Assembly (NCBI GenBank): GCA_965153355.1
Contig: OZ231127.1
Coordinates: 20,398,001 to 20,462,000 of the forward strand
Direction of reading: 5' to 3'
DNA from: Flaccisagitta enflata
Taxonomy: Eukaryota; Chaetognatha; Sagittoidea; Aphragmophora
Length of the DNA stretch: 64,000 bases
Part shown: positions 25,633 to 46,689 of the stretch, piece by piece
Layout of the letters: each line of letters opens with the position of its first letter
How positions within the stretch are numbered: position 1 is the first letter of the stretch
The notes under the pieces: model-generated
Database searches by the model: none
What the model saw: only the letters and a program-made list of their open reading frames with translations
Told to the model about the DNA's origin: nothing
Position numbers and translations under genes: made by a program

Positions 25633-27414
25633 ATGGCTACCTTCGACGACGTATTCGACTACATCGGGACCTACGGCAAATATCAATGGAGGGTGTTCAT
25701 GTTACTTTTTGCCTTGACGATCCCTGCCGCTGTACAAATTTACCTCAACACGTTCACTTTTGCCACTCCACTTCATCGTTGTCGTCTTCCGGCGTTTGAC
25801 AACAATGGTTCTAACTACGATCAATTCTCCTGGAACGTCTCTTCACCGGAAGCTGCCCTTGTCCGTCGTTTGGTGCCCAAATCAACTGTCGACAACGATA
25901 CCCTCGATTCTTGTCTTTACTACAATCACTCCGGTGTTTTCCCTAACGTCACTTTTGACTCGACCAATGCTTCCCTGGTTGAATGCAACTGTTGGGTTTA
26001 TGACCAAACTTATTACCCCGACAATGTTGTCACGCGACTGAAGCTTTACTGCCAATCCGAATCTCTCATCGGCATTGCCAACTCCTTTGTCTTTGTTGGC
26101 ATGTTGTTGGGCAGCATCATCTTCGGCGACATAAGTGACCGCTTTGGCCGCCACCTCGCTGTTTGCGGCGGCATTCTGGGCGTGCTGATCTTCGGTGTTG
26201 TCACAGCTTACATGAAAACCTTTTGGTCTATCATAGCCTTTCGAACTCTTTCTATGATCTGTACTAATGGCATGAATCTCGCCGCCTTTGTCCTCGCGAT
26301 AGAATTCTTCGGTCCGTCTGCTCGCACTGCTGTTGGTATGATTGGTGGCATGATATTTGGCGTTGGCACGATGTTATTTGGCGGTTTGGCCTATCTTGTC
26401 CGGCCTTGGGTCTGGCTACAGCTCTCAGCTTCAATCCCCGTAGCTATCTTCTTGGTTTATTATTTCATCGTGCCTGAATCTCCTCGTTGGCTGTTGACTA
26501 AAGGCCGGTTAAACCGGTTCAAAAGTATCATTTTCGCGGCCGCAACTTCCAATCGGAAATCCATCCCCCAAACATTCATTGATGATATAGTTGAACAATC
26601 GGAAGTCTTCACCAACCCGCCCAACTCTCCAAATAATCAACAAAGCCAATCTGTCACCATCTTTAGTCTTATTCGTTTTCCTAACATGGTCTTCAAAACG
26701 TTAATCTTGTTCTTCACTTGGTTCGTCATCAACACAGTCTATTACGGCATCACAATGAATCTGACATCGATGCCAGGAGATCCTTTTGTCAAAGTTGTCA
26801 TTTCTGGCGCTGTGGAAGTGCCGGCGCTTTTCGTGACATTAATTTTGATGTATTTTGTTGGCCGCCGACTGATTCTCTCCAGCTCATTGGTGCTATCTGG
26901 TGTGTCTTGCTTTCTCTGCGCATTTGTTCAGAATCATCCCGCTCTCTTGAATGGATTGGCTCAAATTGGTAAACTAAACATATCTGCCAGTTTCTCCCTC
27001 ATTTACATATTCAGCGGGGAGATTTTCCCAACTTCGCTGCGGACAAGCGGCATAGGACTCTGCAACGTCTGCGCTCGCATCGGTGGTATTGTCGCCTCAT
27101 TCGTTGTCCAACATGCAGTCAATCAACACCGGCCTGAGTTCCCACTCAGCGTTTTTGGCATTCTTGCCTTCGCCGCCGGAGTCTTGGTTCTAAATTTGCC
27201 AGAAACAAGAAACAAAATCCTCCCGGAAACACTGGAGCAAGCCGAAACTTTTGGGAGAAGTCGAATGTGTGGAGGAAGAGAAGGAGGAAGAAGTAATGGC
27301 AGGAACAACTATGAAGTCGGCATTCCAAGCGACTTTGGGGAATCAGAAGATAGTTCTCAATCGCTTTTGCGAGAACCAGACAGTGATGATAAGGCAAAAG
27401 CTGGGAACATCTAG
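25633..27414 (+). CDS. SLC22A: SLC22-like organic ion transporter, single exon
   Basis: A 593-residue major facilitator protein with the SLC22 (OCT/OAT/OCTN) plan. The first membrane segment is at about 20-42. A large extracellular loop (about 45-143) has Cys residues and six N-glycosylation sequons (N57, N68, N88, N98, N105, N112). The MFS signature GDISDRFGRH is at 165-174, and the family motif PESPRWLLTKGR at about 281-292 starts the central cytosolic loop. The segment GEIFPTSLRTSGIGLC is at 463-478, and the C-terminal ETRNKILPETLEQAE motif follows the last membrane segment. The length is typical for the family. The start has a good context (AAGATGG). It would act in the plasma membrane to move organic cations, anions or zwitterions; the substrate cannot be inferred. 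The gene has no intron, unlike both neighbours, which may indicate origin by retrocopying. Confidence 0.93.
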   Translation: MATFDDVFDYIGTYGKYQWRVFMLLFALTIPAAVQIYLNTFTFATPLHRCRLPAFDNNGSNYDQFSWNVSSPEAALVRRLVPKSTVDNDTLDSCLYYNHSGVFPNVTFDSTNASLVECNCWVYDQTYYPDNVVTRLKLYCQSESLIGIANSFVFVGMLLGSIIFGDISDRFGRHLAVCGGILGVLIFGVVTAYMKTFWSIIAFRTLSMICTNGMNLAAFVLAIEFFGPSARTAVGMIGGMIFGVGTMLFGGLAYLVRPWVWLQLSASIPVAIFLVYYFIVPESPRWLLTKGRLNRFKSIIFAAATSNRKSIPQTFIDDIVEQSEVFTNPPNSPNNQQSQSVTIFSLIRFPNMVFKTLILFFTWFVINTVYYGITMNLTSMPGDPFVKVVISGAVEVPALFVTLILMYFVGRRLILSSSLVLSGVSCFLCAFVQNHPALLNGLAQIGKLNISASFSLIYIFSGEIFPTSLRTSGIGLCNVCARIGGIVASFVVQHAVNQHRPEFPLSVFGILAFAAGVLVLNLPETRNKILPETLEQAETFGRSRMCGGREGGRSNGRNNYEVGIPSDFGESEDSSQSLLREPDSDDKAKAGNI

Positions 27415-27740
27415 GTTTTGGCTTGTACAGAGGGTAAAGAAAATATCTTTGTGGCAGAAATCCCCCTTAAGCACTTAAGGCTTATGCGTTTAAAAAGTTA
27501 AAAAGTTTTTTTCCAAAGAAATGCGGAAGTGTTTCAAAATCTGCTGAAAATCTGATTTTTATTGGGAATATGCTGAAATGTTTAACAGTAAAGTTTATGC
27601 ATCTTTAAACTGAATCATATGGTTCTAAAAAGATTTTAGACACTGTTTGGTTTACTCTAGTTCACTCGTGGACAACTCGTTTTTTTTGTCCCCGATGGAA
27701 TATCATCCCAATGTGGATTATATTTGTCGTCTACAATTTT

Positions 27741-27902
27741 AACAAGGCCGGATACACGGCAATCCAGTCGCGGACGGTTGGGCAGGAGCAGTAATGCGAA
27801 AACCGCTCGGAATTCAAAAATGTGACGGACGGACGAGCGGACGGACCGACCTACCGACCGACCGACACGGCAAGGTGTTGAGTCGCGTGTCCGCGACTAA
27901 AA
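27741..27902 (+). repeat. Family A repeat, compact complete copy
   Basis: AACAAGGCCGGATACACGGC, CAGTCGCGGACGGTTGGGCA, GGAGCAGTAATGCG, (GACGGACC) units, ACACGGCAAGGTGTTGAG, and the hairpin end AGTCGCGTGTCCGCGACTAA. At 162 bp it is the best short reference copy. Confidence 0.85.
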
Positions 27903-28428
27903 GTGGGCTAACTTTGGAACACCTTGTCCAATTTGCTTCATATCCAATAATGCGGTTTGACATCGCTGTTTGACCACATTTGCAGACCCATACTCTTTAA
28001 GTTTTTAGCAATATTAAAGATATTGGCACCATTCTATTTTTCTATCTAACATTCGTGATATACTTTTTTTGCAGTTTTTTTTCAGGTTTTTGGCCTGTTT
28101 TTAACTGTTTTTTTGCCAGTTTAGAAGCAGTAGCAGGTTTTAATTCACGCTGATTATAAAGAATATTAAGATTTTTTTGCTCAAAAGTGCTAGAACTTTA
28201 TAGTGGTCCCACCCTGATCTCAGGTCTTGGTCTAAAAGTGTATCATTTGAACCATATGAATCTGGAAAAGGTAGGTCCCCCTTTGCCCAAAAAGTGTGAT
28301 TAAAAGTGCCAAAAATATTTTAGCTTTACCCCCTTGCTTTTAGTACTTGTTGACTCTGCCTATCTACATTAGCAAAGTGCCAGTGAACGTGTTTCCATGC
28401 AGAAATCAGATTTGTGGTAAAAATATCT

Positions 28429-28628
28429 TTTAGTTGCATTCTTCGCGACTATGAACCGCTTTGTCTGTCGGTTAGTCTCCGTTAGCTTTTCGGCGTTTTT
28501 GGGCGTCTTTTGCATTACTGCTCCTGCTTTTAGTCATTTGGGCTTATGGTTTTATAGTCTGTTAGTCTTATAGTCTCTTAGTCGTTAGTCGTTTAGACCG
28601 CACGCGACTGGTAAGGTTTTGGCCTTAT
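28429..28628 (-). repeat. Family A repeat, inverted copy
   Basis: TTTAGTTGCATTCTTCGCGA at the hairpin end, CCGCTTTGTCTGTCGG, CTTATAGTCTCTTAGTCG-like units, GACCGCACGCGACTGG and finally GGCCTTATT. Confidence 0.75.
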
Positions 28629-29109
28629 TGGTTTTTGCCCCGAATATACACTGGTTTTTGGCCCGTTTTATATACTCACTGGCTTTTGGCCCGTTTTACA
28701 CACTCACTGGCTTTTGGCCCGTTTTACACACTCATTCAATTTAAATTCTTGCTGATAAATGGTTTAATCAGTTTCTTTTTTTTAACTGATTGAAGCTTTT
28801 ACTTTCACAGAGTTGCAAAGCAGTTCCATTTTCGTGATTATGTCGACGGAAAATGAAACGCTCAACAAACTACGTGTGATCTTCAAATTTGCTTTAACCC
28901 CTTCATTATAATCATAATCAAAGAAAGCAAGAAAAAGTTACAATGGTGACTCGATTCTTCATTTATGTTCAATTTCAAATCTCAACTTATGATCATTTAT
29001 GAACAAAATCAACAATGACTGTCAAGTCCCGCACCTCATCCTCCGATCTGAATAGAAACCGCGTCTTTTACTCGTTCTTGGTGGCACCGCTAATCGGGCG
29101 ACTTCATCA

Positions 29110-29130
29110 CGACCGGAAGTGACGTGATTC
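29110..29130 (+). promoter_or_regulatory. Candidate JIP promoter: ETS site plus CRE-like half site
   Basis: CGACCGGAAGTGACGTGATT, 80-100 bp upstream of the JIP start codon, contains a GABP/ETS-type CCGGAAGTG overlapping TGACGT. Such pairs are common in TATA-less housekeeping promoters of animals. No experimental support here. Confidence 0.45.
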
Positions 29131-29209
29131 AGTAGAATCATTTGCGATTCTTCTCATATACAGCTGCCGCATATACAGTCCAAAATAAACAAACAACAAA
29201 ACTTTCATC

Positions 29210-39190
<9,981 letters not shown>

Positions 39191-39620
39191 GGTCTGTTAG
39201 ATTTATGATGTATTTACCAATATATCAGTTTACAAATACAGTTGAAATCCGCTCTAAGGGGTCCGCCACCAACGGAATTCCGCATATAACAGATGTAAAT
39301 TCATGGTCCTTACAAATGAATTTTTGTTCGCGACGGAATACCATTCCGACGCGGACTATAATTCGAGGCGGGTGGGTGTCGTCGTTGTCGTCGTCGTTGT
39401 TGTCGTTGTCGTCGTTCACACTTTTAAAAATGGGCTAACTTTTGAACGCCTTGACCGATTTGCTTCATATTTGGAGGGCTGGCAAAAATAAGTCGAGTTA
39501 CCTTTCCTCGGTTTCAACCACGGAGCATCGGAAAAGCTCCGCGGTTAACATGATTCTCCGCGTAAGAAGTGGACGTTTCTTGTCAACTTACTTCGTCAGG
39601 CCGCCTACCTCCACATAAAC
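39191..39620. other. Transition from JIP intron to satellite field
   Basis: No exon found. A Tigger-like end (TACAGTTGAAATCCGCTC) lies at about 39239. A short GTCGTC tract at about 39378-39415 is followed by about 40 bp shared with 27903-27950 (GGGCTAACTTTTGAACGCC). Then the first GTCGATTACC-like units begin. Confidence 0.55.
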
Positions 39621-39624
39621 GCAC

Positions 39625-41090
39625 ACTACTCCCCGCGAAGTGTCGACTCACCGGCGAAGTCGATTACCTCGCAAGGTCGATTACCCTCGCAAGCCGATTA
39701 CCCTCAAGTGTCGACTACCTCGCAAGTGTCGACTACCCTGCAAGTGTCGACCACTTCGCAGTAAGCCGATTACCTGGTGTCGACTACTCTGCATATGTCG
39801 ATTACCCCGTAAGTGCTCACTACCCCTGCCGACTACCCCCAAGTGCTCACTACCCCTGCAAGTGCCAATTACTTCCCACATGTCACTTCACCTTCTGCAA
39901 GTGTCGCATCACTTTCGCAGCCGGGATTACCCCCGCAAGTGCCGACTACTCTCTGCAGTGTCGTATCTACCTCCCGCAAGTGTCGCACTACCCTCGCATG
40001 CGTCGACCACCCCCTCATGCCACCACTTCTAAGTGTCGACTACCCTCATGTCGATCACTTCGCAGTGTCGACTACTCTCTGCAAGTAAGTCAATACCTCT
40101 CTGCTATGTCGTGATTACCCTCATGAAGTGTTGTCATTACCCTGCGTGTCGATTACTTCTCGCAAGTGTGGACTACCCTCAAAAGTGTGTACTACCACCC
40201 GCATGTGACTACCCCAAGTAGTTAACTACCTCTAAGTGTTTGAACTACTTTCTTGTCAATTAATTTCTGGTGTCAATTCACTTTCGCAAGTTGTCAACTA
40301 CTCCCCCGTAAGTGTCAACTACCCTCATAGTGTCAATCTACTCCTTCGTGAAGTGTCAATTACTTCCCCGCAAGTGTCAATTCACCTCTCTTTATGTTAA
40401 GAACTTAATTTCTAAGTGCTTAATCATACTTCCTCAGAGTGTCAATTCACCTCTGCACACACCTACCTCGCAATAATTCACTCCCGCAAATGTCAATTAC
40501 TTCGCAGTGTCAACTACCCTCAGAAAATAACTACTTCTATATGTCAATTCACTTCTAAGTGTCAATTCACTTCCTTAGTAAGCCACCACTGCAGTGTCAA
40601 TTCATCTCTGCAGGCAAGTCACCACTTCTGCACAGTGTCAACTACCCCCCGCAGTGTTTCAATTCCTCCCAGCCTCGTAAGTGTCAATTACTCTATAAGT
40701 CACCTACCTCGCGAAGTGTCGCCGACACTTCGCAAAGTGTGGGACTCACTGCGATGTGGATTCCCCCCGCAAGTGTCAACTACCCTCGCAAGTGTCACAC
40801 CCCCGCAAGTGCTGAAATGAACTTTTAGCCAACTGACCTTCTATGTTGTCATTGAGTCTCAATAGCAAGTGTCAACTACCCTCTGCCAGTGTGCACTACC
40901 CTCCTGCAAGTGTCAACTACCGCCCGCAAGTGTCGACTACCCCCCGCAAGTGTCGACTACCCCCCGCAAGTGTCGACTACCCCTGGCAAGTGTCGAATAC
41001 CCCTCGAAAGTGTGGACTACCCCTGCAAGTGTGGACTTCCCCCTGCAAGTGTCAACTACCCCCCGCAAGTGTAGACTACCCCCCATGAAA
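39625..41090. repeat. 20-bp minisatellite (GTCGACTACCCCCCGCAAGT), diverged
   Basis: About 70 units, degenerate at the left (GTCGATTACCTCGCAA, GTCAATTCACTTC) and near-identical by 40915-40985. A second, almost perfect block lies at 42490-42750. The ORFs across it are artefacts. Confidence 0.9.
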
Positions 41091-41094
41091 GCAA

Positions 41095-42488
41095 ACTCTT
41101 GATAAACTTGCTTAGAAAACGGGACTAAGCATCTGCCTTGAATCAGTGACAAGTCTGCCTTGTGAAAGGGACAAGGAAACAAAAGACAAGCCTGCCCTGA
41201 GAATGAGGCTAAGAATCTTGCCACATATCTGCCTTGAAAGGGACAAGCAAACTAGTTACAAGTCTACCTAGTAAGATGAACAAGATCAGTGACAAGCCTA
41301 CTTTGTTAAGGGAACTGGTATTAAGTCTCCAGTGTAATAGTAAGACTTTCTTATAAAACTGTACTAATCTAGTTATGTGTCTGCTTTGTGAAGGGACAAA
41401 CAATCTAGAGGTTAGTCTGCCTTGTAAAATGGACAAGACCAGTCACTAGTCCGCCTTGGTCTGTGAAGGGACAAGGAATGCAGTGATAAATCTGCCTAGG
41501 CAATGGGACAAGGAATGCAGTGACAGGTATGCCTTAGTAATGGGACGAGGAATGCAGTTACAAGTCTGCCTTGGTAACGGGACAAGGAATGCAGTGACAG
41601 GTCTGTCTTGAAAAAGGGACAAGGAATTCAGTATCAAGTCTGCCTTGTAAAAGTGACAAGGAAACCAATGAGAAGCTTGCCTTGAGAATGAGGCTAAGAA
41701 AGGGACAAGCAAAGTAGTGGCAAGTCTACCTAGTAAACGGGACAAGACCAGTGACAAGTCTGCCTTGATAACAGGACTATAAATTAAGTTACAAATCATC
41801 CTTGGTAAGGGACAAGCATTTAACCCCTTGGTAAAGGGACAAGGACAAGGACAAGGAATCAGTGACAAGGACAAGGACTATGAAACCAGTTACAAGTCTT
41901 CCTAGATAAGGGACAAGCATTTCACCCCTTGGTAAAGGGACAAGGACAAGGAATCAGTGACAAGGACGAGGACTATGAAACCAGTTACAAGTCTTCCTAG
42001 ATAAGGGACAAGCATTTCACCCCTTGGTAAAGGGACAAGGACAAGGAATCAGTGACAAGTCTGCTTTGTGAAAGGGACAAGGAAACTAATGACAAGAAAA
42101 AGGCTAAGAATCTCGCCACATATCTGCCTTGAAAGGGACAAGCAAACTAGTGACAAGTCTACCTAGTAAGATGGACAAGATCAGTGACAAGCCTACCTTG
42201 TTAAAAGAAGTGGTATCAAGTTTCTAGTGTAAAAGTAAGACTTTCTTAAAAAATTGGGCTTATCTAGTTATGTGTCTGCTTTGTGAAGGGACAAACAATC
42301 TAGAGGTTAGTCTTCCTTGTAAAATGGAGAAGACCAATCACTAGTCCGCCTTGGTCTGTGAAGGGATAAGGAATGCAGTGATAAATCTGCCTTGGCAATG
42401 GGACAAGGAATGCAGTGACAGGTCAGCCTTAGTAATGGGACGAGGAATGCAGTGACAAGTCTGCCTTGGTAACGGACCAAGGAATGCA
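41095..42488. repeat. Minisatellite of GGGACAAGGAATGCAGTGAC units
   Basis: Units of about 35-45 bp combine GACAAGTCTGCCTTGGTAA and GGGACAAGGAATGCAGTGAC. A larger piece is duplicated: sequence around 41195-41560 recurs at 42110-42470, including CTAGTCCGCCTTGGTCTGTG. Confidence 0.85.
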
Positions 42489-42489
42489 G

Positions 42490-42752
42490 TGACAGGTGTG
42501 TCGACTACCCCCGCAAGTGTCGACTACCCCCGCAAGTGTCGACTACCCCCGCAAGTGTCGACTACTCCCCGCAAGTGTCGACTACCCCCACAAGGTCGAC
42601 TCCCCGCAAGTGTCGACTACCCCCCGCAAGTGTCGACTACCCCCCGCAAGTGTCGACTACCCCCCGCAAGTGTCGACTACCCCCCGCAAGTGTCGACTAC
42701 CCCCCGCAAGTGTCGACTACCCCCCCGCAAGTGTCGACTACCCCCCTCCATG
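42490..42752. repeat. 20-bp minisatellite, homogeneous block
   Basis: Thirteen or so near-identical GTCGACTACCCCCCGCAAGT units, inserted between two arrays of a different unit. Its homogeneity contrasts with the decayed array at 39.6-41.1 kb and suggests recent expansion. Confidence 0.95.
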
Positions 42753-42754
42753 AA

Positions 42755-45700
42755 AGTCAATTACCCAAGGAATTCAGCATAAGTCTGCCTTGGGTATTAG
42801 GAACAACTAAGACCAACACAAGTCTTTCATGGGTAGTGAGGACAAGGAATCCAACAAAAATCTGCCTTGGTTACTAAGGACAAGATATCAGGCACTAGTC
42901 TGCCTTCAGAATTATGGGCAAGGAATCTAGCAAATGTCTCCCTTGAGTAATGAGGGCAAGATGTCAGGTACAAGTCTGCCTTCAAAATTGTGGACAAGGA
43001 ATCCAGCAAATGTCTGCCTTGGGTAATCAGGACAGGGATTCTAACAAGTCTGCCTTGGTTAGTAAGAACAAGTAATCAAACAAGTCTTTCTTGGGTAGTG
43101 AGGACAAGGAATCTAGCAAAAACTCCACCGTGGTTAATGAGGACAAGGAATCCAGCAAAACTCTGCCTTGGTTAATGAGGACAAGGAATCCATGAAAGTC
43201 TTCCTTGGTTAATAAGGACAAAGAATCCAGTAAAAGTCTTCCTTGGTTAATAAGGACAAGGAATCCAGCAAAAGTCTGCCTTGTTTAATGAGGACAAGGA
43301 ATCCAGCAAAAGTCTGCCTTGCTTAATAAGGACAAGGAATCCAGCAAAAGTCTGCCTTGGTTTATGAGGAAAAGTAATCCAGCAAAAGCAAAAGAACAAG
43401 TAATCAAACAAGTCTTTCTTGGGTAGTGAGGACAAGGAATCCAGCAAAACTCTGCCTTGTTTAATGAGGACAAGGAATCCAGCAAAACTTTGCCTTGTTT
43501 AATGAGGACAAGGAGTCCAGTAAAAGTCTGCCTTGGTTAACGAGGACAAGGTATCCAGCAAAAGTCTGCCTTGGGTAATGAGGAAAAGTAATCCAGCAAA
43601 AGTCTGCTTTGGGTAATAAGGTTAAGATATCAGGCACCAGTCTTCCTTAAGAATTGTGGACAAGGAATCCAGCAAATATCTACCTTGGGTAATGGGAACA
43701 GGGATTCTATTAAGTCTGCCTTGGGTAGTAAGAACAAGTAATCAAGTCTTTCTTTGGTGGTGAGGACAAGGAATCCAGCAAAATTCTGCCCTGGTTAATG
43801 AGGACAAGGAATCCAGCAAAACTCTGCTGTGGTTAATGAGGACAAGGAATCCAGCAAAACTCTGCCTTGGTTAATGAGGACAAGAAATCAAGTAAGTCTT
43901 CCTTGGTTAATAAGGACAAGTAATCCAGCAAAAGTCTGCCTTGGTTAATGAGGACAAGGAATCCAACAAAACTCTTGCCTTGGTTAATGAGGACAAGGAA
44001 TCCAGTAAAATTTTTCCTTGGTTAATGAGGACAATGATTCCAGCAAGTCTGCCTTGGATAACGAGGACAGGGTATCCAGCAAAAGTCTGCCTTGGGTAAT
44101 GAGGAATAGTAATCCAGCAAAAGCAAAAGAACAAGTAATCAAACAAGTCTTTCTTGGATAGTGAGGACAAGGAATCCAGCAAAATCCTGCAGTGGTTAAT
44201 GAGGACAAGGAATCCAGCAAAACTCTGCCTTGGTTAATGAGGACAAGAAGTCCAGTAAATGTCTGCCTTGGTTAACGAGGACAAGGTATCAAGCTAAAGT
44301 CTGCCTTGGGTTATGAGGAAAAGTGATCCAGCAAAAGTCTGCTTTGGGTAATGAGGACAAGATATCAGGCACTAGTCTGCCTTAACAATTGTGGACAAGG
44401 AATCCAGAGAATATCTGCCTTGGGTAATGAGGACAAGGAATCCAGCAAAAGTCTGCTTTGGGTAATGAGGACAAGGAATCCAGCAAAAGTCTGCTTTGGG
44501 TAATGAGGACAAGATATCAGGCACTAGTCTGCCTACAGAATTGTGGACAAGGAATCCAGCAAATATCTGCCTTGGGTAATGGGAACAGAGATTCCATTAA
44601 GTCTGCCTTGGGTAGTAAGAACAAGTAATCAAAAAAGTCTTTCTTTGGTGGTGAGGACAAGGAATCCAGCAAAACTTTGCCCTGGTTAATGAGGACAAGG
44701 AATCCAGCAAATTTCTGTCTTGGCTAATGAGGACAAGGAATCCAGCAAGTCTGCCTTGGTTAACGAGGACAAGGTATCCAGCAAAAGTGTGCCTTTGGTA
44801 ATGATGACAAGTAATCCAGCAAAAGTCTGCTTTGAGTAATGAGGACAAGGAATCCAGCACACGTCTGCATTGGGTGATGAGGACAAGATATTAGGCACTA
44901 GTCTGCCTACAGAATTGTGGACAAGGAATCCAGCAAAACTCTGCTGTGGTTAATGAGGACAAGGAATTCCAAAAAAGTTTGCCTTGGGTTATAGGAGCAG
45001 GGAATCCAACAAGTCTGCCTTAGGTAGTAATGACAAGGAATCCAGCAAAACTCTGCTGTGGTTAATGAGGACAAGGAATCCAGCAAAACTCTGCCTTGAT
45101 TAACAAGGAGAAGGTATCCAGCAAAAGTCTTTCTCGGGTAGTGAGGATAAGGAATCCAGCAAAACTCTGCTGTGGTTAATGAGGACAAGGAATCCAGCAA
45201 AACTCTGCCTTGGTTAATGAGGACAAGGAATCCAGCAAAAGTCTGCCTTGGTTAGGAAGGAGAAGGTATCTAGCAAAAGTCTACCTTTAGTATTGTTGTC
45301 AAGGAATCCAGCAAAAGTCTGCCTTGGGTAAGGAGGAAAAGGGATACAGCAAAAGTCTGCTTTGGGTAATGAGGACAGGATATCAGGCACTAGTCTACCT
45401 TCAGAATTGTGGACAAGGAATCCAGAGAATATCTGCCTTGGGTAATGAGGACAAGGAATCCAGCAAAAGTCTGCTTCGGGTAATGAGGACAAGATATCAG
45501 GCACTAGTCTGCCTACAGAATTGTGGACAAGGAATCCAGAGAATATCTGCCTTGGGTAATGAGGACAAGGAATCCAGGTAGTTAGCCTTTGGTTATAGGA
45601 ACAGGGAATCCAACAAGTCTCCTTTCGGTAGTAAGGACAAGTAAACAAACAAGACTTCCTTAGGTATCGAGGACAATTTATCCAGCAAAACTGCTGTGGT

Positions 45701-46640
45701 TATTGAGGACAAGGAATCCAGCAAAAGACTGCCTTGGTTAACGAGGACAAGGAATCCAGCAAAAGTCTCTTGGTTAATAAGGATAAGGAATCCAGCAAAA
45801 GTCTGCCTTGGTTAACAAGGACAAGGTATCCAGCAAGTCTACCTTGATTATTGTTGTCAAAGGATCCAGCAAAAGTCTGCCTTGGGTAATGAGGACAAGG
45901 AATCCAGCAAATATCTGCCTCGGGTAATGAGGACACAGAATCCAGCAGAAGTCTGCTTGGGTTATGGGAACAAGGAATCTGACAAGTCTGTCTCGGGTAT
46001 TAAAAAGAGGTAAACAAACAAGTGTTTCTCAGGAAGTGAGGACAAGGTATCCAGAAAAAATCGGCCCAGGGGGCTAGGGTAACGAGGACAAGAAATCCAG
46101 AAAATGTTTGCACTGGGTAATAAGAAAAATTCTAGCAAAAGTCTGCATTGACAAGGAGTGTAGCAAAGGTCTACCTTGAGTATTGTGGTCAAGAAATTCA
46201 GCTAAAGTCTGCCTAGGGTAATGAGGACAAGGAGTCCAGAAAATTTGTCCTTGAGAATTGTGGACGAGGAATCAAGCAAATGTCTGTCTTGGGTAATGAA
46301 GGCAAGCAATCCAGCAAGTCTGCCTTGGTTAGTGGGAACAAGAAATCCAGCAAATGTCTGCCTTTGATAATGAGAAAAAGAAATCCAATTAATGTGTGAC
46401 TCGAGTATTGCAGACAAGGAATCTGGCAAAAGTCTGCCTTGGGTAATGAGGACAAGGAATCCAGTCTGCCTTAGATAAAGGCAACAAGATATTAAGTACA
46501 AGTTTGCCTTTATGGGATACAGTAATCAAGTTTAAGTCTGCCTTGGAAAATGGGAGCAAATAATCCTGAACAAGTCTTGGGAAATGGAAGCAAGGAATCC
46601 AGGGCAAGTTTGCCCTGCGTTATGGTAACAAGGAATCCAA
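42755..46640. repeat. 38-bp minisatellite, about 100 units
   Basis: Unit CTGCCTTGGTTAATGAGGAC followed by AAGGAATCCAGCAAAAGT, total 38 bp, with many variants. Longer segments are themselves duplicated, for example GGCACTAGTCTGCC with AGAATTGTGGACAAGGAATC recurs every few hundred bp. Short ORFs on the minus strand are frame artefacts. Confidence 0.92.
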
Positions 46641-46689
46641 TACCACACTTCTTTTGCAAGCTGTGTGCTCAGTGTGTACACTCTTCTCT

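Larger units (their letters stand above)
27415..29100. other. Intergenic, with family A copies
   Basis: No gene seen. It contains family A copies at 27741-27902 and 28429-28628. A three-unit tandem repeat, CACTGGCTTTTGGCCCGTTT plus TACACACT, lies at about 28650-28735. The 40 bp at 27903 (GGGCTAACTTTGGAACACC and so on to TTTGCTTCATAT) reappear at about 39430-39472. Confidence 0.6.

Noticed and set aside
25476-25799. 107-codon ORF overlapping the transporter start
   Set aside because: It is in another frame, begins inside the inverted-repeat unit and has no family resemblance; the SLC22 frame is unambiguous.
39640-41090. Pro/Cys/Arg-rich ORFs up to 181 codons
   Set aside because: They derive from the degenerate 20-bp GTCGACTACC minisatellite; all three frames give similar repeats.
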